In this document: positions 55,756 through 64,000 of the stretch, piece by piece
Layout of the letters: every line of letters starts with the position of its first letter
Numbering within the stretch: position 1 is the stretch's first letter
Source of the DNA: Rhynchopus sp. YZ270_cl-10
Taxonomy: Eukaryota; Euglenozoa; Diplonemea; Diplonemida; Diplonemidae
Direction of reading: 5' to 3'
DNA length: 64,000 bases
NCBI GenBank assembly: GCA_964035575.1
Contig: OZ037925.1
Location: 558,001 to 622,000 of the forward strand
Position numbers and translations under genes: made by a program
The notes under the pieces: generated by a model
The model's database searches: none
What the model saw: the letters and a program-made list of their open reading frames with translations, nothing else
What the model was told of the DNA's origin: nothing

Positions 55756-56387
55756 TTTTTAAAGGTTGCTTTTCTCGCCACCCCGGTCTAACCCCCTCAG
55801 TCCTCCTCTATCCTCCTCTAACCCCTTCAGTCTCACCCCCCCCCTGCTGGATCCGACCAAAAACCGGTTTTTTTTAGAGGGTGTAGAAGCTTCGCACAGC
55901 CGAAAAAACTTTTTCTTTGGAAAGATCGGACACTTTTTGGGGGGTGTATAGGCTCAGCGAAGCGTTAAACCGTTAGAGACCCTGACACCAGGGTGTCACG
56001 AGTACCCCTTTTATACACGTGTTTCTTAAGGCTTCTACAGGGTTCTACAGGCAAAACAGGCGTTTTGGCCAAAAACCCCGTTTTTCAGACAGGTAAACGT
56101 GTTTGCGGCTTGGGAAACGTGCCAGCGCGGTGTGAGAACCATGCATGGACCACACACGGCACGAGTTGCAGCAGCCCACCGAAGGTGGGCTGCGTTTGGT
56201 AACCACACGATGCGGTTAACGCGTGTATCGCATATGCATAGCGTTGTGTGTATCGTATACGAAGACCGTAGTGTGTAACGCACGTGTAGACCGTTCCGTT
56301 ATCACAACCACACGAGCCAGCGAAGTGTCACAGCGGCGCAGGTGTTGCGTTAACGCGATGGCGTTAAACCCGTAGCATGCTTTCGTA

Positions 56388-56985
56388 CAGATCGCTACGT
56401 ACACATCGGTTGCGTTGCGTTGCATGCGTTGCGTTCGTTGCATACAGATCGCTACGTATGCATCGGTTGCGTTGCGTTGCATGCGTTGCGTTGTATGCGT
56501 TGCGTTCGTTGCATACAGATCGCTACGTATGCATCGGTTGCGTTGCGTTGCATGCGTTGCGTTCGTTGCATACAGATCGCTACGTATGCATCGGTTGCGT
56601 TGCGTTGCATGCGTTGCGTTGTATGCGTTGCGTTCGTTGCATACAGATCGTAACGTACACATCGGTTGCGTTGCGTTGCATGCGTTGCGTTCGTTACAGA
56701 TCGCTACGTATGGGTTGCGTTGCGTTCGTTGCGTTGCGTTCGTTGCATACAGATCGCTACGTATGCATCGGTTGCGTTGCGTTGCATGCGTTGCGTTGCA
56801 TGCGTTGCGTTCGTTGCGTTGCGTTCGTTGCATACAGATCGCTACGTATGCATCGGTTGCGTTACGTTGTATGCGTTGCGTTCGTTGCATACAGATCGTA
56901 ACGTATGCATCGGTTGCGTTGCGTTGCATGCGTTGCGTTCGTTACAGATCGCTACGTATGGGTTGCGTTGCGTTCGTTGCATGCG
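56388..56985. repeat. Tandem array of GTTGCGTTGCATGCGTTGCG-type units
   Basis: Eight or so irregular units of about 50-80 bp. Each has CAGATCGCTACGTATGCATC followed by runs of GTTGCGTTGC and TTCGTTGCATA. A single related stretch occurs in element A near 39260-39300. The Cys/Arg/Val-rich frames on both strands are repeat products. Confidence 0.9.
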
Positions 56986-57118
56986 TTACGCCGCACACGA
57001 AACGTGTATCGCTTATGCATAGCGTTGTGTGTATCGTATACGTAGAGCGTAACGTGCAAACCAGACACATACCGTTTGACACACCAGCCAGCGAAGTGTT
57101 TTCAAGACCGTCAACTCA

Positions 57119-59096
57119 AATGCTGCCAAAACAACGCGTCGAAAACAGCGCGATGAAACGCGGCCACAACAACGCGTCGAAAACAGCGCGATAGACCGCG
57201 GCCAAAACAACGCGTCGAAAACAGCGCGATAGAACGCGGCCACAACAACGCGTCGAAAACAGCGCGATAGACCGCGGCCAAAACAACGCGTCGAAAACAG
57301 CGCGATAGAACGCGGCCACAACAACGCGTCGAAAACAGCGCGATAGAACGCGTCCAAAACAACGCGTCGAAAACAGCGCGATAGAACGCGGCCACAACAA
57401 CGCGTCGAAAACAGCGCGATAGAACGCGTCCAAAACAACGCGTCGAAAACAGCGCGATGAAACGCGGCCACAACAACGCGTCGAAAACAGCGAGATGAAA
57501 CGCGGCCACAACAACGCGTCGAAAACAGCGCGATAGAACGCAGCCACAACAACGCGTCGAAAACAGCGCGATAGAACGCGGCCACAACAACGCGTCGAAA
57601 ACAGCGCGATAGAACGCGTCCAAAACAACGCGTCGAAAACAGCGCGATGAAACGCGGCCAAAACAACGCGTCGAAAACAGCGTGATAGAATGCTGCCAAA
57701 ACAACGCGTCGAAAACAGCGCGATGAAACGCGGCCACAACAACGCGTCGAAAACAGCGCGATAGAACGCGGCCACAACAACGCGCCGAAAACAGCGCGAT
57801 AGAACGCAGCCACAACAACGCGTCGAAAACAGCGCGATAGAACGCAGCCACAACAACGCGTCGAAAACAGCGCGATGAAACGCGGCCAAAACAACGCGTC
57901 GAAAACAGCGCGATGAAACGCGGCCACAACAACGCGTCGAAAACAGCGTGATAGAATGCTGCCAAAACAACGCGTCGAAAACAGCGCGATGAAACGCGGC
58001 CACAACAACGCGTCGAAAACAGCGTGATAGAATGCTGCCAAAACAACGCGTCGAAAACAGCGCGATAGAACGCGTCCAAAACAACGCGTCGAAAACAGCG
58101 CGATGAAACGCGGCCACAACAACGCGTCGAAAACAGCGCGATAGACCGCGGCCAAAACAACGCGTCGAAAACAGCGCGATAGAACGCGGCCACAACAACG
58201 CGTCGAAAACAGCGCGATAGACCGCGGCCAAAACAACGCGTCGAAAACAGCGCGATAGAACGCGGCCACAACAACGCGTCGAAAACAGCGTGATAGAATG
58301 CTGCCAAAACAACGCGTCGAAAACAGCGCGATAGAACGCGGCCACAACAACGCGTCGAAAACAGCGCGATAGAACTCGGCCAAAACAACGCGTCGAAAAC
58401 AGCGCGATAGAACGCGGCCACAACAACGCGTCGAAAACAGCGCGATAGAACGCGTCCAAAACAACGCGTCGAAAACAGCGCGATAGAACGCGTCCAAAAC
58501 AACGCGTCGAAAACAGCGCGATGAAACGCGTCCTAAACAACGCGTCGAAAACAGCGCGATAGAACGCAGCCACAACAACGCGTCGAAAACAGCGCGATAG
58601 AACGCAGCCACAACAACGCGTCGAAAACAGCGCGATAGAACGCGGCCACAACAACGCGTCGAAAACAGCGCGATAGAACGCGTCCAAAACAACGCGTCGA
58701 AAACAGCGCGATAGAACGCGGCCACAACAACGCGTCGAAAACAGCGCGATAGAACGCAGCCACAACAACGCGTCGAAAACAGCGCGATAGAACGCGGCCA
58801 CAACAACGCGACGAAAACAGCGCGATGAAACGCGGCCACAACAACGCGTCGAAAACAGCGCGATAGAACGCGGCCAAAACAACGCGTCGAAAACAGCGCG
58901 ATAGAACGCGGCCACAACAACGCGTCGAAAACAGCGCGATAGACCGCGGCCAAAACAACGCGTCGAAAACAGCGCGATAGAACGCGGCCACAACAACGCG
59001 ACGAAAACAGCGCGATGAAACGCGGCCACAACAACGCGTCGAAAACAGCGCGATAGAACGCGGCCACAACAACGCGTCGAAAACAGCGTGATAGAA
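57119..59096. repeat. 38-bp satellite, block 2, about 52 units
   Basis: Same unit as block 1. Its right part repeats the right end of block 1, with loss of one 38-bp unit (compare GAACTCGG at 54967 and 58372, 3,405 bp apart rather than 3,367). It starts at AAATGCTGCC, directly after the spacer. Confidence 0.97.
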
Positions 59097-60485
59097 TTCT
59101 AGAAAACACTTGTGTTTTCTAGTTTTTAAAGGTTGCTTTTCTCGCCACCCCGGTCTAACCCCCTCAGTCCTCCTCTATCCTCCTCTAACCCCTTCAGTCT
59201 CACCCCCCCCCTGCTGGATCCGACCAAAAACCGGTTTTTTTTAGAGGGTGTAGAAGCTTCGCACAGCCGAAAAAACTTTTTCTTTGGAAAGATCGGACAC
59301 TTTTTGGGGGGTGTATAGGCTCAGCGAAGCGTTAAACCGTTAGAGACCCTGACACCAGGGTGTCACGAGTACCCCTTTTATACACGTGTTTCTTAAGGCT
59401 TCTACAGGGTTCTACAGGCAAAACAGGCGTTTTGGCCAAAAACCCCGTTTTTCAGACAGGTAAACGTGTTTGCGGCTTGGGAAACGTGCCAGCGCGGTGT
59501 GAGAACCATGCATGGACCACACACGGCACGAGTTGCAGCAGCCCACCGAAGGTGGGCTGCGTTTGGTAACCACACGATGCGGTTAACGCGTGTATCGCAT
59601 ATGCATAGCGTTGTGTGTATCGTATACGAAGACCGTAGTGTGTAACGCACGTGTAGACCGTTCCGTTATCACAACCACACGAGCCAGCGAAGTGTCACAG
59701 CGGCGCAGGTGTTGCGTTAACGCGATGGCGTTAAACCCGTAGCATGCTTTCGTACAGATCGCTACGTACACATCGGTTGCGTTGCGTTGCATGCGTTGCG
59801 TTCGTTGCATACAGATCGCTACGTATGCATCGGTTGCGTTGCGTTGCATGCGTTGCGTTGTATGCGTTGCGTTCGTTGCATACAGATCGCTACGTATGCA
59901 TCGGTTGCGTTGCGTTGCATGCGTTGCGTTCGTTGCATACAGATCGCTACGTATGCATCGGTTGCGTTGCGTTGCATGCGTTGCGTTGTATGCGTTGCGT
60001 TCGTTGCATACAGATCGTAACGTACACATCGGTTGCGTTGCGTTGCATGCGTTGCGTTCGTTACAGATCGCTACGTATGGGTTGCGTTGCGTTCGTTGCG
60101 TTGCGTTCGTTGCATACAGATCGCTACGTATGCATCGGTTGCGTTGCGTTGCATGCGTTGCGTTGCATGCGTTGCGTTCGTTGCGTTGCGTTCGTTGCAT
60201 ACAGATCGCTACGTATGCATCGGTTGCGTTACGTTGTATGCGTTGCGTTCGTTGCATACAGATCGTAACGTATGCATCGGTTGCGTTGCGTTGCATGCGT
60301 TGCGTTCGTTACAGATCGCTACGTATGGGTTGCGTTGCGTTCGTTGCATGCGTTACGCCGCACACGAAACGTGTATCGCTTATGCATAGCGTTGTGTGTA
60401 TCGTATACGTAGAGCGTAACGTGCAAACCAGACACATACCGTTTGACACACCAGCCAGCGAAGTGTTTTCAAGACCGTCAACTCA
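59097..60485. repeat. Satellite spacer, copy 2
   Basis: Second copy of the 1,389-bp spacer at an offset of exactly 3,367 bp, with no difference seen by eye. It includes the palindrome, the block shared with element A and the GTTGCG array (59755-60352). Confidence 0.95.
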
Positions 60486-63400
60486 AATGCTGCCAAAACA
60501 ACGCGTCGAAAACAGCGCGATGAAACGCGGCCACAACAACGCGTCGAAAACAGCGCGATAGACCGCGGCCAAAACAACGCGTCGAAAACAGCGCGATAGA
60601 ACGCGGCCACAACAACGCGTCGAAAACAGCGCGATAGACCGCGGCCAAAACAACGCGTCGAAAACAGCGCGATAGAACGCGGCCACAACAACGCGTCGAA
60701 AACAGCGCGATAGAACGCGTCCAAAACAACGCGTCGAAAACAGCGCGATAGAACGCGGCCACAACAACGCGTCGAAAACAGCGCGATAGAACGCGTCCAA
60801 AACAACGCGTCGAAAACAGCGCGATGAAACGCGGCCACAACAACGCGTCGAAAACAGCGAGATGAAACGCGGCCACAACAACGCGTCGAAAACAGCGCGA
60901 TAGAACGCAGCCACAACAACGCGTCGAAAACAGCGCGATAGAACGCGGCCACAACAACGCGTCGAAAACAGCGCGATAGAACGCGTCCAAAACAACGCGT
61001 CGAAAACAGCGCGATGAAACGCGGCCAAAACAACGCGTCGAAAACAGCGCGATAGAACGCGTCCAAAACAACGCGTCGAAAACAGCGCGATGAAACGCGG
61101 CCAAAACAACGCGTCGAAAACAGCGCGATGAAACGCGGCCACAACAACGCGTCGAAAACAGCGTGATAGAATGCTGCCAAAACAACGCGTCGAAAACAGC
61201 GCGATGAAACGCGGCCACAACAACGCGTCGAAAACAGCGCGATAGAACGCGGCCACAACAACGCGCCGAAAACAGCGCGATAGAACGCAGCCACAACAAC
61301 GCGTCGAAAACAGCGCGATAGAACGCAGCCACAACAACGCGTCGAAAACAGCGCGATGAAACGCGGCCAAAACAACGCGTCGAAAACAGCGCGATGAAAC
61401 GCGGCCACAACAACGCGTCGAAAACAGCGTGATAGAATGCTGCCAAAACAACGCGTCGAAAACAGCGCGATGAAACGCGGCCACAACAACGCGTCGAAAA
61501 CAGCGTGATAGAATGCTGCCAAAACAACGCGTCGAAAACAGCGCGATGAAACGCGGCCACAACAACGCGTCGAAAACAGCGCGATAGAACGCAGCCACAA
61601 CAACGCGTCGAAAACAGCGTGATAGAATGCGGCCACAACAACGCGTCGAAAACAGCGCGATAGAACGCGTCCAAAACAACGCGTCGAAAACAGCGCGATG
61701 AAACGGGGCCACAACAACGCGTCGAAAACAGCGCGATAGACCGCGGCCACAACAACGCGTCGAAAACAGCGCGATAGACCGCGGCCAAAACAACGCGTCG
61801 AAAACAGCGCGATAGAACGCGGCCACAACAACGCGTCGAAAACAGCGCGATAGAACGCGTCCAAAACAACGCGTCGAAAACAGCGCGATGAAACGGGGCC
61901 ACAACAACGCGTCGAAAACAGCGCGATAGAACGCGGCCACAACAACGCGTCGAAAACAGCGCGATAGACCGCGGCCAAAACAACGCGTCGAAAACAGCGC
62001 GATAGAACGCGGCCACAACAACGCTCCGAAAACAGCGCGATAGAACGGGGCCAAAACAACGCGTCGAAAACAGCGCGATAGAACGCGTCCAAAACAACGC
62101 GTCGAAAACAGCGCGATAGACCGCGGCCAAAACAACGCGTCGAAAACAGCGCGATAGAACGCGGCCACAACAACGCGTCGAAAACAGCGCGATAGAACGC
62201 GTCCAAAACAACGCGTCGAAAACAGCGCGATAGAACGCGGCCAAAACAACGCGTCGAAAACAGCGCGATGAAACGCGGCCACAACAACGCGTCGAAAACA
62301 GCGCGATAGAACGCAGCCACAACAACGCGTCGAAAACAGCGCGATAGAACGCGGCCACAACAACGCGTCGAAAACAGCGCGATAGAACGCGTCCAAAACA
62401 ACGCGTCGAAAACAGCGCGATAGAACGCGGCCAAAACAACGCGTCGAAAACAGCGCGATGAAACGCGGCCAAAACAACGCGTCGAAAACAGCGCGATGAA
62501 ACGCGGCCACAACAACGCGCCGAAAACAGCGCGATAGAACGCGGCCAAAACAACGCGTCGAAAACAGCGCGATAGAACGCAGCCACAACAACGCGTCGAA
62601 AACAGCGTGATAGAATGCTGCCAAAACAACGCGTCGAAAACAGCGCGATGAAACGCGGCCACAACAACGCGTCGAAAACAGCGCGATAGAACGCGGCCAC
62701 AACAACGCGTCGAAAACAGCGCGATAGAACGCAGCCACAACAACGCGTCGAAAACAGCGCGATAGAACGCAGCCACAACAACGCGTCGAAAACAGCGCGA
62801 TGAAACGCGGCCAAAACAACGCGTCGAAAACAGCGCGATGAAACGCGGCCACAACAACGCGTCGAAAACAGCGTGATAGAATGCTGCCAAAACAACGCGT
62901 CGAAAACAGCGCGATGAAACGCGGCCACAACAACGCGTCGAAAACAGCGTGATAGAATGCTGCCAAAACAACGCGTCGAAAACAGCGCGATGAAACGCGG
63001 CCACAACAACGCGTCGAAAACAGCGCGATAGAACGCAGCCACAACAACGCGTCGAAAACAGCGTGATAGAATGCGGCCACAACAACGCGTCGAAAACAGC
63101 GCGATAGAACGCGTCCAAAACAACGCGTCGAAAACAGCGCGATGAAACGGGGCCACAACAACGCGTCGAAAACAGCGCGATAGACCGCGGCCACAACAAC
63201 GCGTCGAAAACAGCGCGATAGACCGCGGCCAAAACAACGCGTCGAAAACAGCGCGATAGAACGCGGCCACAACAACGCGTCGAAAACAGCGCGATAGAAC
63301 GCGTCCAAAACAACGCGTCGAAAACAGCGCGATGAAACGGGGCCACAACAACGCGTCGAAAACAGCGCGATAGAACGCGGCCACAACAACGCGTCGAAAA

Positions 63401-64000
63401 CAGCGCGATAGACCGCGGCCAAAACAACGCGTCGAAAACAGCGCGATAGAACGCGGCCACAACAACGCTCCGAAAACAGCGCGATAGAACGGGGCCAAAA
63501 CAACGCGTCGAAAACAGCGCGATAGAACGCGTCCAAAACAACGCGTCGAAAACAGCGCGATAGACCGCGGCCAAAACAACGCGTCGAAAACAGCGCGATA
63601 GAACGCGGCCACAACAACGCGTCGAAAACAGCGCGATAGAACGCGTCCAAAACAACGCGTCGAAAACAGCGCGATAGAACGCGGCCAAAACAACGCGTCG
63701 AAAACAGCGCGATGAAACGCGGCCACAACAACGCGTCGAAAACAGCGCGATAGAACGCAGCCACAACAACGCGTCGAAAACAGCGCGATAGAACGCGGCC
63801 ACAACAACGCGTCGAAAACAGCGCGATAGAACGCGTCCAAAACAACGCGTCGAAAACAGCGCGATAGAACGCGGCCAAAACAACGCGTCGAAAACAGCGC
63901 GATGAAACGCGGCCAAAACAACGCGTCGAAAACAGCGCGATGAAACGCGGCCACAACAACGCGCCGAAAACAGCGCGATAGAACGCGGCCAAAACAACGC
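60486..64000. repeat. 38-bp satellite, block 3, running off the window
   Basis: At least 92 units. The first part follows block 2. Later it contains a higher-order repeat of 1,444 bp (38 units): the rare variant GATAGAATGCGGCC is at 61621 and again at 63065. Inner shifts of 190 bp (5 units) also occur (GATGAAACGGGG at 61698 and 61888). Confidence 0.97.

Larger units (their letters stand above)
55730..57118. repeat. Satellite spacer, copy 1 (1,389 bp)
   Basis: Unique-looking spacer between satellite blocks, identical by eye to 59097-60485. It contains a near-perfect palindrome at its left edge, T- and C-rich DNA, a block shared with element A (56127-56206) and a short-period GTTGCGTTGC array. 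The two-strand ORFs here are low-complexity and not supported. Confidence 0.9.

Noticed and set aside
56216..57194. Thr/Arg/Asn-rich and Cys/Val/Arg-rich frames on both strands of the spacer (and their copies at 59583-60561)
   Set aside because: They follow the GTTGCG short-period array on both strands and cross into the satellite. No coding signature.

Overview
The window looks like nuclear DNA of a unicellular eukaryote. It has spliceosomal introns with GT..AG borders, a eukaryotic selenocysteine tRNA, a major vault protein, an ER cyclophilin, a cathepsin L-like protease and large satellite arrays. Every recognisable host gene from 3.6 to 36.5 kb, tRNA included, lies on the minus strand. 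Most protein genes are intronless, and several have a pyrimidine tract plus AG just before the start codon. This fits Euglenozoa with directional clusters and trans-splicing (a diplonemid would suit), but the placement is inference: I saw no spliced-leader gene.

Layout. 1-3.6 kb: degraded, repeat-rich DNA with a 10-bp minisatellite. 3.6-36.5 kb: host genes in widely spaced minus-strand order, namely tRNA-Sec, a membrane class III nucleotide cyclase, major vault protein (its stop codon abuts a 780-bp hexamer array), a coiled-coil protein, an EF-hand/beta-helix protein, secreted cyclophilin, a membrane protein with a Pro/Thr stalk, an unknown protein, three paralogous six-knuckle CCHC proteins of the CNBP/HexBP type, phosphopantothenoylcysteine decarboxylase and a cathepsin L-like protease. 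A 2.2-kb element with long inverted repeats and a 9-bp target duplication (Mutator-like) sits between the vault and coiled-coil genes.

36.7-45.2 kb is a transposon island. A family of TA-flanked elements shares termini of the type AAGGGGG..GACCTATTAT. One 3.1-kb member carries a second element (CAGGG termini, 7-bp target duplication) inside its right arm. Another 1,011-bp member interrupts the packaging-ATPase gene of a Polinton-like virus remnant (about 41.9-47.3 kb). That remnant also holds a four-exon zinc-finger/coiled-coil/HNH nuclease gene and, divergently, two or three compact plus-strand genes, one of them probably structural.

47.4-64 kb is a 38-bp satellite in three blocks, separated by two copies of a 1.39-kb spacer. 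The whole forms a 3,367-bp higher-order repeat. The satellite is free of stop codons in all three minus-strand frames, so it produces huge open frames that I do not regard as genes. The spacer shares sequence with the interior of the 3.1-kb transposon, which links the satellite and the transposon island.
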